A stretch of DNA of 64,000 nucleotides from Streptomyces sp. Y2F8-2 (GTDB lineage Bacteria > Actinomycetota > Actinomycetes > Streptomycetales > Streptomycetaceae): the NCBI RefSeq assembly GCF_014905555.1, contig NZ_BNGS01000003.1, positions 806,001 through 870,000 on the forward strand. The letters run 5' to 3'. The notes under the pieces were generated by a model, which saw nothing but the letters and a program-made list of their open reading frames with translations, had not been told where the DNA came from and made no database searches. Below, piece after piece: positions 11,746 to 20,192 of this stretch (positions within the stretch are counted from its first letter, which is position 1; each line of letters starts with the position of its first letter). Position numbers and translations under genes: made by a program.

Positions 11746-11768
11746 TTCTGACTAGGAGCACCACCCGC

Positions 11769-13022
11769 ATGCGGAAGATACTCGTCGTCGGAGCCGGTCA
11801 GTCCGGACTCCAGCTCGCCCTCGGCCTGCAGTCGCACGGGTACGAGGTCACCCTGATGTCCAACCGGACCGCGGACGAGATCCGTACCGGCCGCGTCATG
11901 TCGACGCAGTGCATGTTCGACACGGCGCTGCAGCACGAGCGCGACCTGAAGCTGAACTTCTGGGAGTCCCAGGCCCCGAAGATCGAAGGACTCGGCGTGT
12001 CCGTGGCCGCTCCCGGCTCGTTCGACCCGGGCCCGTCGCAGCGTGCGATCGACTGGGTGGCCAAGCTCGACGGGTACGCGCAGTCGGTCGACCAGCGGCT
12101 GAAGATGGCCGGCTGGATGGAGACGTTCGCCCAGCGCGGCGGCCAGCTCGTCATCCACGGCGCCGCGGTCTCCGACCTCGACTACTTCTCCCGCACGTAC
12201 GACCTGGTGCTGGTGTCCGCAGGCAAGGGCGAGCTGGTGTCCATGTTCGCCCGGGACCCCGAGCGGTCCCCGTACAGCGAGCCGCAGCGCGCGCTCGCCG
12301 TGTCGTACGTCCACGGCCTCGGGCCGCGCCCCGAGCACCCGGACTTCGACGCGGTCCGCTGCAACCTGGTCCCGGGCGTCGGCGAGCTGTTCGTCATGCC
12401 GACGCTCACCACCTCCGGCCGCGCGGACATCCTGTTCTGGGAGGGCATACCCGGCGGCCCGCTCGACGTCTTCAAGGGCGTCAAGGACCCCGGCGAGCAC
12501 CTCTCCCTGACCCTGGAACTCATGGAGAAGTTCACTCCCTGGGAGTATGCGCGGGCCACGAAGGTGGAGCTGACCGACGCCGGCGGCACGCTGGCCGGGC
12601 GGTACGCGCCCACCGTGCGCAAGCCGATCGGGCGGCTGCCCGGTGGCGGACTGGTGCTCGGCGTCGCCGACGTGGTCGTGGCGAACGACCCGATCACCGG
12701 GCAGGGCTCCAACTCGGCGTCCAAGTGCGCGGCCGCGTATCTGGCCTCGATCCTCGAACACGGGGACAAGGAATTCGACGAGGCGTGGATGCAGCAGACG
12801 TTCGACCGCTACTGGGAGACGGCGCGCCACGTGACCAAGTGGACGAACGCGATGCTGGGCGTGCCGCCGGAGCACGTGCTGAACCTGATCGGGGCGGCGG
12901 GGGCCATGCCGCCGGTGGCGCACCGGATCGCCAACGGGTTCAACGACCCCTCGGACTTCGAGAACTTCTTCTACGAGCCGCAGAAGGCCGAGGCCTACCT
13001 GGCGTCGGTGGCCGGCGCCTGA
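11769..13022 (+). CDS. StyA-like FAD-dependent monooxygenase at the end of the conservon operon
   Basis: This 417-residue protein starts at the ATG at 11769, 23 bp after the GTPase stop. It has an N-terminal FAD-binding Rossmann motif (VVGAGQSGLQLALGL) and a late FAD motif with DPITGQGSN. It is closest in layout to the styrene/indole monooxygenase StyA family, in which reduced flavin comes from a separate reductase. No reductase gene is adjacent. The spacing suggests co-transcription with the conservon, whose other versions often carry cytochrome P450 genes here. The substrate is unknown. Confidence 0.82.
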   Translation: MRKILVVGAGQSGLQLALGLQSHGYEVTLMSNRTADEIRTGRVMSTQCMFDTALQHERDLKLNFWESQAPKIEGLGVSVAAPGSFDPGPSQRAIDWVAKLDGYAQSVDQRLKMAGWMETFAQRGGQLVIHGAAVSDLDYFSRTYDLVLVSAGKGELVSMFARDPERSPYSEPQRALAVSYVHGLGPRPEHPDFDAVRCNLVPGVGELFVMPTLTTSGRADILFWEGIPGGPLDVFKGVKDPGEHLSLTLELMEKFTPWEYARATKVELTDAGGTLAGRYAPTVRKPIGRLPGGGLVLGVADVVVANDPITGQGSNSASKCAAAYLASILEHGDKEFDEAWMQQTFDRYWETARHVTKWTNAMLGVPPEHVLNLIGAAGAMPPVAHRIANGFNDPSDFENFFYEPQKAEAYLASVAGA

Positions 13023-13951
13023 CCTGACGCCTCCGGGCGCACGGTGCCGGACGCCGTCGGGCTCTCGGCCGTCGGCGTCCGCTCCGCGTCGGGCGCACCG
13101 GAGGCCGGGGCCGTCTCCTGGGCCGCCGCGGCCGTCTCCTGCTCGAACCGGGCCAGGGCGGCCAGCTGTTCGGGGGTGAGGGAGGCGAGCCGCTGCTCGA
13201 TGTCCTTCAGCCGCTGTTCGACGTCGTCCCGGGCCTTCTTCTGCCGGTCGGTGAGGGTGAGCTGGTCGTCCAGCGCCTTACGGGCCGCGCGGGCCAGGGT
13301 GTCGGCGCTCCTCTCGGCGTCGGTCAGCTGGTTCACGGTCGCGGCCCGCTCCCGCGTCAACTGGCCGATCAGATGGCCCTCGTCGAGCGCGTGCTGTGGA
13401 TCGCGGGCGAACAGCAGGCGCACGTACGGGGAGAGGGACGCGCTGCTCTGGTACTGCTGCCGGGCCAGCCGTCCGGCCGCGACGCGGCTGCTCCGCAGGT
13501 CGAGCCGGGTCCTCGCGAGCTGCCCGTCGAGCCGGGACACCTCCGCCCGTCGCTGGTTCAGCTTCTCGGTGGTGGCGTCGTAGGCCTCGGTGGCCTGCTC
13601 CGCGTCGCGGTAGAGATGCTGAAGTTCCGTCAGGAGCTGGGCGACGGGTGGGGCGCTCGGCTGGACCGTGGTGGTGGGGGAGGGGTCCGGTTGGGCCGTG
13701 TTGCCGGGGACGGGGTCCGGTTCGGCCGTGGTGGTGGGGGAGGCGTCCGGCGGGGCCGTGTTGCCGGGGACGGGATCCGGTCGGGCCGTGGCGCTGGACA
13801 AGGCGTCCGGTCGGGCCGTGGCGCTGGACAAGGCGTCCGGTCGGGCCGTGGTGGGGACGGGATCCGGGACGTCGATCGCCGGCGCGGCGGCGAGCAGGGC
13901 CCACGTGGTCACCGCCGCCGTACCCGCCAGACGCCGCAACCTTTCTGACAC
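12995..13951 (-). CDS. Secreted coiled-coil protein with Pro/Thr repeat linker
   Basis: The protein has 318 residues. An N-terminal signal peptide (TAAVTTWALLAAAPAI) is followed by a ~90-residue linker built of short repeats (PDALSSATAR twice, PDPVPGNTA variants). A long coiled-coil region (~105-265) resembles the N-terminal half of NlpC/P60 cell-wall hydrolases, with RSSRVAAGRLARQQYQ and LSPYVRLLFARDP. No NlpC/P60 catalytic domain follows; the C-terminus is Ala/Pro/Thr-rich. It may be a hydrolase regulator or a truncated family member. Its stop lies 28 bp inside the end of the convergent monooxygenase gene. Confidence 0.75.
   Translation of the reverse strand: MSERLRRLAGTAAVTTWALLAAAPAIDVPDPVPTTARPDALSSATARPDALSSATARPDPVPGNTAPPDASPTTTAEPDPVPGNTAQPDPSPTTTVQPSAPPVAQLLTELQHLYRDAEQATEAYDATTEKLNQRRAEVSRLDGQLARTRLDLRSSRVAAGRLARQQYQSSASLSPYVRLLFARDPQHALDEGHLIGQLTRERAATVNQLTDAERSADTLARAARKALDDQLTLTDRQKKARDDVEQRLKDIEQRLASLTPEQLAALARFEQETAAAAQETAPASGAPDAERTPTAESPTASGTVRPEASGQAPATDAR
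13672..13862. repeat. In-frame minisatellite inside the secreted coiled-coil gene
   Basis: Successive ~30-bp units share a CGTCCGGTCGGGCC-type core. Two units (13798-13857 area) are nearly identical. The unit length is a multiple of three, so copy changes would lengthen or shorten the extracytoplasmic linker without breaking the frame. Confidence 0.75.
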
Positions 13952-14053
13952 GTCATCACCTCCGGATGCCGGGTGGTCCCTCCACCTCGCACCGGCAGGA
14001 TGAGACGGGTGCGTCCCGTGCGCGCGCCGAGTGGTCGGTTCGGCGCAGCGAGG

Positions 14054-14404
14054 TCACTCGTGAGCGGTGTCCGGGCCGTCTCCCGGCGTGGCGCCTGGCG
14101 TCCGGCGCGGTTTCGACCACGGCCACCGCAGACGGCCGCCGGTGTCCCCCTCCGGGTCGTACTCGTACTTCCAGCCCGGGTGGAGACCGAACCTGCCGCT
14201 CGGGCCCGCCTGGACACGACGGTAGACGAGGACGGTGGGCGGACCTCCGCCACGCTCGGCTCCGCTCGCGCGGGGGGACCCCCACGCGGCGTCCGGGACC
14301 GGCACGCGGTACGTCTTCGGGGGATGGCCGGTGAGTCCGAGCAGGACGGGCAGGACGCGCCCGTCCAGGGGGCCGCCGACGAACGGGGTGTCTTGGCTCT
14401 TCAC
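14054..14404 (-). CDS. Small hypothetical protein
   Basis: About 116 residues from a GTG at 14404 (VKSQDTPFVGGPLDGRVLPV). The N-terminal FVGGPLDGRVLPV and the later TVLVYRR..HPGWKYEYDPEGD give it the look of a small soluble actinobacterial protein, for which I know no function. The frame is open further upstream but would overlap the TetR gene. It lies 10 bp downstream of the TetR gene on the same strand and is probably co-transcribed. Confidence 0.6.
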   Translation of the reverse strand: MKSQDTPFVGGPLDGRVLPVLLGLTGHPPKTYRVPVPDAAWGSPRASGAERGGGPPTVLVYRRVQAGPSGRFGLHPGWKYEYDPEGDTGGRLRWPWSKPRRTPGATPGDGPDTAHE

Positions 14405-14414
14405 GGCACCAGTG

Positions 14415-15140
14415 TCACAGCAGGTGACCGGCGCCGCCGAGCACGGGCAGGACGCGCCGGGCCAGGGCGCCGACCGGGCCTTCGGCGCTCTCCAGGGCCA
14501 GCGCGGAGCGGACCACTTCGGCGGTCTGCGCATCACGTCCCGCGGTGGCCACCAGTCCGGCCACGAACTGCTCCACCAGCCAGTCCCGCAACTCCTCGAC
14601 CGGGGGCTGCTTGTCCTGGTCGAGCCAGATGAGGGAGGCGGCCTCGACGGAGGTGATCCACATCCGTACGGTCATCCGCAGCCCGGGGCCGGGATCCTCG
14701 ACGCCGAGGTGGGTGAGGATGTGCCCGGCCGCGGCCCGGCGCACGCCGTCGACGATGGCGGTGGTGCGGGACGTCTCGACCACGCTGCCGCCCTGGAGCA
14801 GGGCGCTGAAACCGGCGTCGTGCCGGGCGACGAAGGCGAGGTAGCGGTCGAGGGCGCGGGCGAGGCGGTGACTGAGCGGGCCCTCGGGGGGTTCGGCGAA
14901 GCACTGCCGGAGGTCGTCGGCGGCGGAGCGCAGCGCGGCCTCGTAGAGCTGCTGCTTGCCGCCGGGGAAGTAGCGGTAGACGAGGGGGCGGGAGACGCCG
15001 GCGGCCTCGGCCACGTCGTCGAGGGAGACCTCCTCGGGGGCGCGGTGCGCGAAGAGGGTGAGCGCGGCGTCGAGGAGTTGCCTGCGGCGTTCTTCCACGC
15101 TGAGCCTTCGGTACGCGCGCGTGGGGGCCTCGGAGGTCAT
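14415..15140 (-). CDS. TetR-family transcriptional regulator
   Basis: The 241-residue product has an N-terminal TetR helix-turn-helix: RRRQLLDAALTLFAHR, then VSLDDVAEAAGVSRPLVYRYF and GGKQQLYEAAL. The all-helical C-terminal region would bind a ligand and dimerise. It points away from a pair of diiron-protein genes ~190 bp upstream and is a candidate regulator of them. The ligand is unknown. Confidence 0.93.
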   Translation of the reverse strand: MTSEAPTRAYRRLSVEERRRQLLDAALTLFAHRAPEEVSLDDVAEAAGVSRPLVYRYFPGGKQQLYEAALRSAADDLRQCFAEPPEGPLSHRLARALDRYLAFVARHDAGFSALLQGGSVVETSRTTAIVDGVRRAAAGHILTHLGVEDPGPGLRMTVRMWITSVEAASLIWLDQDKQPPVEELRDWLVEQFVAGLVATAGRDAQTAEVVRSALALESAEGPVGALARRVLPVLGGAGHLL

Positions 15141-15328
15141 GTTCGCAGCGTAATCGTGTTGCCGTAAGGACGAGGCACCCGGAGCTGCAGCGGCCGTGCA
15201 GGGGGCTGCGCTCCCGTCCTCCCATCGGCCTGAACGGCCTCGTCCTCAATCTCGCCCGCTCTCGGCTTCGCTCGAGCGGGGGGAGCCCCACGACGGGCTG
15301 GAAACGCCGGCCCGAAGGCGAGCCGTAC

Positions 15329-16258
15329 TCACGCCAGCAACCCGGACGACCTCCACAACCGTCGGCCCACACCCCGGAGCACACCGATGTCGTCCAGGAA
15401 GTCCGTCAGCCGCTTCGCTCCCGTCTGCATGATCTCCCGGCGGTGGCCGCTCGCCCTCACCTGGGCCATCGCCTCCCGCTTGTCCAGGCCCACGTTCGTG
15501 TAGACCTCCGGGTTCACGAAGGCCACCGAGAACACCCGTGCGAACTCGCCGGACGTGATGCGGGTGAACTCCTGCGACCACCGCGGAGCGGTCACCATCT
15601 GGCGGCGCAGTTCCTCACGGGCGTAGCGGACGTGGCGGGCCTCCTCGACCACGTGGATACGGGTGACCCCGCGGATCAGAGGCTGCACCCGCTCGTCGGG
15701 GAACGTCAGCCGCTGCATCCAGTCCAGGACCTCCTCGCCCAGCAGCGTGGCCGTGAACGAGCCCGGCGTGGTCGAGATCGTCTTGAAGACGCGGCCCAGG
15801 TTCTGGTGCGCCCGGCTCACCGGGTACCAGGGCGTGTCACCGTGCGCGATCAGCCGGGCGAACATCTTCGAGTGCCGGCACTCGTCCTCGATCTCGGTCA
15901 GCGCGTACCGCACGTGCGCGCTCGTCGCCGCCTTGTCGTAGATGTGCCGGACCAGCAGCTGCATCAGGATGATCTCGAACCAGATGCCCAGCGAGGCGAG
16001 CGCCGCGGCCTCGTGCTGGGAGAGCCGTATCCGCTGCTCCTCGCTCATCCGCCGCCACAGCGGTGTGTCGTACAGCGACACCAGCTCCGGCGGCCAGAAC
16101 CACTTTCCTTCCTCGTAGGGCGCGTCCCAGTCCAGTTCCTCGTCCGGGTCGAAGGAGTGTCTGGCGGAGGAGGCGAGGAGCCGCTCCGCCACCTGCTCCC
16201 GGTCCTTGAGCAGTCCGAGCGCGTCGCGCAGCACGTCTGCTTCGGTCACGGTCGTCAT
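15329..16258 (-). CDS. AurF-like diiron oxygenase
   Basis: About 309 residues from the ATG at 16258. Diiron ligands of the ferritin-like AurF family are visible: an early Glu helix (LSQHEAAALASLGIWFE), EIEDECRHSKMF, LLGEEVLDWMQRL and HVVEEARHVRYAREEL. AurF N-oxygenates p-aminobenzoate, but relatives act on other substrates, so the reaction here is open. It is divergent from a second diiron protein gene across 137 bp, and a TetR gene lies just downstream. Confidence 0.85.
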   Translation of the reverse strand: MTTVTEADVLRDALGLLKDREQVAERLLASSARHSFDPDEELDWDAPYEEGKWFWPPELVSLYDTPLWRRMSEEQRIRLSQHEAAALASLGIWFEIILMQLLVRHIYDKAATSAHVRYALTEIEDECRHSKMFARLIAHGDTPWYPVSRAHQNLGRVFKTISTTPGSFTATLLGEEVLDWMQRLTFPDERVQPLIRGVTRIHVVEEARHVRYAREELRRQMVTAPRWSQEFTRITSGEFARVFSVAFVNPEVYTNVGLDKREAMAQVRASGHRREIMQTGAKRLTDFLDDIGVLRGVGRRLWRSSGLLA

Positions 16259-16395
16259 CGCTGTGCCCACCACCTCGTCGTACGGGCCGGCTGTTACCCG
16301 CGGTCACGGTCTTATGAGACTGCTTGTCAGCAAGGACGTCAATCCCTTGCGCTCCACTTGTTGACGCCGCGTCTACCTCGTGTGAGCGTGTGCTC

Positions 16396-17508
16396 ATGCC
16401 GACGTTTGAGCTGTACGCCAAGGAGCCGGAGGAACCCCTCTGGCAGGTGCCCGCGAGTGGCGCGGCCCGCTTCAGCTGGGAGTACGACGACGGGCGCGAC
16501 CGGCTGCTGGCCCTGTACCAGAAGGGCAAGGACAAGCAGTGGGACGGGCAGAAGCGGATCGACTGGCACCTGGAGGTGGACCCGTACGACCCGCTCGGCA
16601 CCCCTGACGAGGCGATGACCCTGTACGGGACGCCGTACTGGGCGAAGATGACCGACAAGGACAAGGGCGAGCTGCGCCGGCACTACGCCTCCTGGCAGTT
16701 CAGCCAGTTCCTGCACGGCGAGCAGGGCGCGATGATCTGCGCGGCGCGGATCGTGGAGTCGGTCCCCGATCTGGACGCCAAGTTCTACTCGGCGACCCAG
16801 ACGATGGACGAGGCGCGGCACGCGGAGATCTACGGCCGCTTCCTGCACGAGAAGATCGGGATGCTCTACCCGATCAACGACAACCTCCAGGCGCTGCTCG
16901 GAGACACCCTGCGGGACAGCCGCTGGGACATGCCGTACCTCGGCATGCAGGTCCTCATCGAGGGCCTGGCGCTCGCCGCCTTCGGCATGATCCGCGACAC
17001 GACGGACAAGCCGCTGCCCAAGCAGATCCTCGCGTACGTCATGCAGGACGAGGCCCGCCACGTGGCGTTCGGCCGCATGGCGCTGCGGGACTACTACAAG
17101 CAGCTCACGGACGCCGAACTGCGCGAACGCGAGGAGTTCGTCATCGAGGGCTGCTACCTGATGCGGGACCGGCTGCGCGGGGTGGAGGTGCTGGAGAACT
17201 TCGGCATCCCCAAGGCCGAGGCGGAGGCGTACAGCGAGAACTCCGAGTTCCTCCAGCTGTTCCGGCAGTTGCTGTTCAGTCGCATCGTCCCGTGCGTGAA
17301 GGACATCGGCCTGTGGGGCAAGCGCCTCCAGCAGGCCTACGTCGACATGGGCGTCTTCGAGATGGGCGACTCGAACCTGGACCTGCTGATGGCCCAGGAC
17401 GAGGAGATCGCCGAGAAGCTGGACGCGGAGCGCTTCGCGGCGGAGGAGGGGGAGCGGGTCGCCGAGGTGGAGGAGGCGATCGAGGAGGGTCAGCGTCTCG
17501 GCGGCTGA
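16396..17508 (+). CDS. Ferritin-like diiron protein
   Basis: 370 residues from the ATG at 16396. Diiron ligand motifs appear as FLHGEQGAM, QTMDEARHAEIYGRF, QVLIEGLALAAFG and MQDEARHVAFGRM, the four Glu-containing helices of a ferritin-like bundle. The C-terminal ~40 residues are acidic and helical. It is divergent from the AurF-like gene, which suggests shared regulation. Which substrate is oxidised cannot be told. Confidence 0.85.
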   Translation: MPTFELYAKEPEEPLWQVPASGAARFSWEYDDGRDRLLALYQKGKDKQWDGQKRIDWHLEVDPYDPLGTPDEAMTLYGTPYWAKMTDKDKGELRRHYASWQFSQFLHGEQGAMICAARIVESVPDLDAKFYSATQTMDEARHAEIYGRFLHEKIGMLYPINDNLQALLGDTLRDSRWDMPYLGMQVLIEGLALAAFGMIRDTTDKPLPKQILAYVMQDEARHVAFGRMALRDYYKQLTDAELREREEFVIEGCYLMRDRLRGVEVLENFGIPKAEAEAYSENSEFLQLFRQLLFSRIVPCVKDIGLWGKRLQQAYVDMGVFEMGDSNLDLLMAQDEEIAEKLDAERFAAEEGERVAEVEEAIEEGQRLGG

Positions 17509-17589
17509 TCACTCGATCGACGGGCGAATCGGCATATTCCCCTGGGTACGCTGGCTGTGCCAGGCAGACTCCGCCGCATGGGAGCAATC

Positions 17590-18228
17590 ATGAGCGCCGC
17601 ACGTGACTACGGTCTGGACGACGACTACGAATGGGCTCGTCCGCCGGTCGGCGGCTGGACGGCGGACGACCTGGACCGGCTCCCGAACCTTCCTCCGCAC
17701 ACGGAGCTGATCGACGGGAGCCTGGTTTTCGTGAGTCCGCAGACGTCGTTCCACATGCGCACGATCCGACTGCTGGACATCGCTCTGTTGGACCAGGCGC
17801 CCGACGAATTCGAGGTCTTCCGAGAGTTCACCGTGACGCTCGACCGCCGCAACCGTCTGGAGCCGGACGTCCTGGTGGTCCGCGCCGGAGCTGACACCGG
17901 GCCCAGGGACACACGGCTCTTGCCCGACGACGTCATTCTCGCCGTCGAGGTCGTGTCCGAGGACTCCGTGGAGCGTGACCGAGAGGCGAAGCCTCGCAAG
18001 TACGCCGCAGCAGGTATCCCGCACTTTTGGAGGGTCGAGCAGAACAACGGCCTTCCCGTTGTCTACATCTACGAGCTCGACCCCCAGACCAAGGCGTACG
18101 TGCCCACCGGCATCCATCACGACAAGCTCAGGCTGACCGTCCCGTTCCCCATCGACATCGACCTCACCGCCATCAACCGCCGCCCACCGGTCGCGCCTCC
18201 CCCGGAGGAAACGACGTCCGCAGGGTGA
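17590..18228 (+). CDS. Uma2 (DUF820) family putative endonuclease-fold protein
   Basis: The start is the ATG at 17590, five bases after GGAG. The 212-residue product has the Uma2 pattern: TELIDGSLVFVSP, the core LEPDVLVV followed by VILAVEVVSEDSVERDREAKPRKYAAAGIPHFWRV. This is a PD-(D/E)xK-like nuclease fold (EPD..EV..K). Such proteins are numerous in Streptomyces and their role is unsettled. Its 3' end overlaps the convergent DUF3291 gene by 56 bp. Confidence 0.88.
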   Translation: MSAARDYGLDDDYEWARPPVGGWTADDLDRLPNLPPHTELIDGSLVFVSPQTSFHMRTIRLLDIALLDQAPDEFEVFREFTVTLDRRNRLEPDVLVVRAGADTGPRDTRLLPDDVILAVEVVSEDSVERDREAKPRKYAAAGIPHFWRVEQNNGLPVVYIYELDPQTKAYVPTGIHHDKLRLTVPFPIDIDLTAINRRPPVAPPPEETTSAG

Positions 18229-18661
18229 ACGCGTACTCCGTCGGCCCGTGCGCACGGAGGTGAAGCAGCCGCTCCTCCGCCTCCGCCACCGTCGGGCGGT
18301 GGCCCGCCGGGACCCACCACAGGGCCGTCACGGCCTCTTCCAGCCGCTCGAACCACTCCCGGCGCCGCGCCAGCATCTCCCGGTGCAGGCCCTGGTACAT
18401 GAACGCCGTCAGCGCGTCGATGTCGCGCCACATCGTCAGGTTGATGATCAACCACTCGTCCCCGAACACGGGGACGTCCGTGGCGTTGCCCGAGTCGTCC
18501 TTCAGCCGCCAGACGAAACCGTCGAAGGCGTCGGCCGCCGCGTTCACGGGGTCCAGCGCCTCCACGAAGTCCTTCAACTGCGGTGAGTCCAAGGGGGCCT
18601 TGAGGCGGGCGATGTTGACCTGGGCGAGTTCGTGGGCGGAGTGCGGCTGATCGGTCGTCAT
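18173..18661 (-). CDS. DUF3291 domain protein
   Basis: A 162-residue soluble protein with the DUF3291 signature: ELAQVNIARLKAPLDSPQLKDF, FVWRLKDDSGNATD, LTMWRDIDALTAFMYQGLHREML and ALWWVPAGHRPTVAEAEERL. The fold is a dimeric alpha/beta-barrel type and the function is unknown. It overlaps the end of the opposing Uma2 gene. Confidence 0.88.
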   Translation of the reverse strand: MTTDQPHSAHELAQVNIARLKAPLDSPQLKDFVEALDPVNAAADAFDGFVWRLKDDSGNATDVPVFGDEWLIINLTMWRDIDALTAFMYQGLHREMLARRREWFERLEEAVTALWWVPAGHRPTVAEAEERLLHLRAHGPTEYAFTLRTSFPPGEARPVGGG

Positions 18662-18719
18662 GCACCGAACGGTAGGTCGGGGTCACGCCGGGCGACAGCC
18701 CCCGTCTCAGCACCTGGAC

Positions 18720-20192
18720 TCAACCCCTGCCGTGAGGACGGGAGTTGAGCACTGCCTCCATCACCGCCTTCGCGATCGGCGCCGCGTCCCCGCCCCCGCT
18801 GACCTCCCCCTGCCGGCCCGCGTCCTCCACCACCACCGCGACCGCCACCGCCGGCTCCAGCGCGTCGTCCGCCTGCGCCCAGGAGATGAACCAGGCGTAC
18901 GGCTTCCCGGAGTTGTCGACGCCGTGCTGGGCCGTGCCCGTCTTGCCGCCCACTCGGGCGCCGGGGATCGCCGCGTTACGACCCGTTCCCTCCTGCACCA
19001 CGTCCGTCATCATCTCCCGCAGTTGTTCCGCGGTGGTGGCGCTCATCGCCCGGTGCAGGGTGCGGGGCGTGGCCGTGGAGACCGTCTCGCCGTCCTTGGT
19101 CGTCGTCCGCTCCACCAGGTACGGCGCTTTCACATCGCCTCCGCCGGCCACGGTCGCCGCGACCATCGCCATCTGCAGCGGTGTCGCCCGGGTCTCGAAC
19201 TGCCCGATCGAGGACAGCGCCAGCTGGGAGGCGTCCAGCTTCGGTTCGAACGTGCTCGGCGCCACCGCGAACGGCACCCTCAGCCTCCGCTCGTTGAAGC
19301 CGAAGTTCGCCGCCGTGCCCGTCATGTTCTGCAGCCCCACCTCCCCGCCCAGCTTGGCGAACACCGTGTTGCACGACCAGGTGAAGGCGTACCGCAGCGA
19401 CGCGTCCTCGCAGCCCTCGGTCTCGTTGGACAGCTCGGTCGTCGTGCCGGGCAGCCGGTAGGGGTCGGGGGAGTCCGTCGGCGCGTCGAGGTCCGTCACC
19501 ACCCCCGCCTCGAGGGCGGCTGCGGCCGTGACCACCTTGAACGTCGAACCGGGCGGATACGTCTGCCGGATCGCCCGGTCGAGCATCGGCCGCGCCGCGT
19601 CCCCGTTCAGCCTCTTCCAGGCCCGGGCCACGGACGGCGACGTCCCGGACAGCTCCCCGGGGTCGTACGACGGCGTCGAGACCAGCGCCAGGATCCGTCC
19701 CGTCGTCGGCTCCACTGCGGCGACCGCGCCCGCGCGCCCCGCCAGCCCCTGGTACGCCGCCCGCTGCGCCGCCCCGTTGAGCGTGGTGACGACATGGCCG
19801 CCGGGGATGCGCTTCCTCAGGACGCCGTTCCACAGGGGGAACGGATCGAGCAGCGGGTCGGTGCCCGACAGCAGTGCGTCCTCGGTGTGCTCCAGGAGCG
19901 TCGTCCCGTACACCTGGGAGGCGAAGCCGGTGACCGGCGCGTACAGCGGCCCGTCGGTGTAGGTGCGGGTGTGGCGGAACATGCCGCCCGTGTCCCGGGA
20001 CCCGGTCACCGGGCGGCCGTCGACCAGGATGTCGCCGCGGGGGCTGCCGTACCGGGCGATCATCTGCCGGCGGTTGGCGGGGTTGTCCTCGTAGCGGGCG
20101 GACTCGAGAATCTGCACCCGGGTGGCGTTCGCCAGCAGGGCGATCAGCAGCACCGCGCACAGGGCCGCCGCCCGGCGGATGTACCGGCTCAC
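18720..20192 (-). CDS. Class B penicillin-binding protein (transpeptidase)
   Basis: 490 residues from a GTG at 20192 that overlaps the upstream FtsW-like stop (GTGA). One N-terminal membrane anchor (AALCAVLLIALLANA) precedes a dimerisation domain. The penicillin-binding transpeptidase domain follows, with SxxK in PPGSTFK, SxN in WSCNT and KTG in GGKTGTAQ. It would cross-link peptidoglycan outside the membrane together with the SEDS protein encoded immediately before it. The order matches the PbpA/FtsI plus FtsW/RodA pairs of actinobacteria. Confidence 0.94.
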   Translation of the reverse strand: MSRYIRRAAALCAVLLIALLANATRVQILESARYEDNPANRRQMIARYGSPRGDILVDGRPVTGSRDTGGMFRHTRTYTDGPLYAPVTGFASQVYGTTLLEHTEDALLSGTDPLLDPFPLWNGVLRKRIPGGHVVTTLNGAAQRAAYQGLAGRAGAVAAVEPTTGRILALVSTPSYDPGELSGTSPSVARAWKRLNGDAARPMLDRAIRQTYPPGSTFKVVTAAAALEAGVVTDLDAPTDSPDPYRLPGTTTELSNETEGCEDASLRYAFTWSCNTVFAKLGGEVGLQNMTGTAANFGFNERRLRVPFAVAPSTFEPKLDASQLALSSIGQFETRATPLQMAMVAATVAGGGDVKAPYLVERTTTKDGETVSTATPRTLHRAMSATTAEQLREMMTDVVQEGTGRNAAIPGARVGGKTGTAQHGVDNSGKPYAWFISWAQADDALEPAVAVAVVVEDAGRQGEVSGGGDAAPIAKAVMEAVLNSRPHGRG

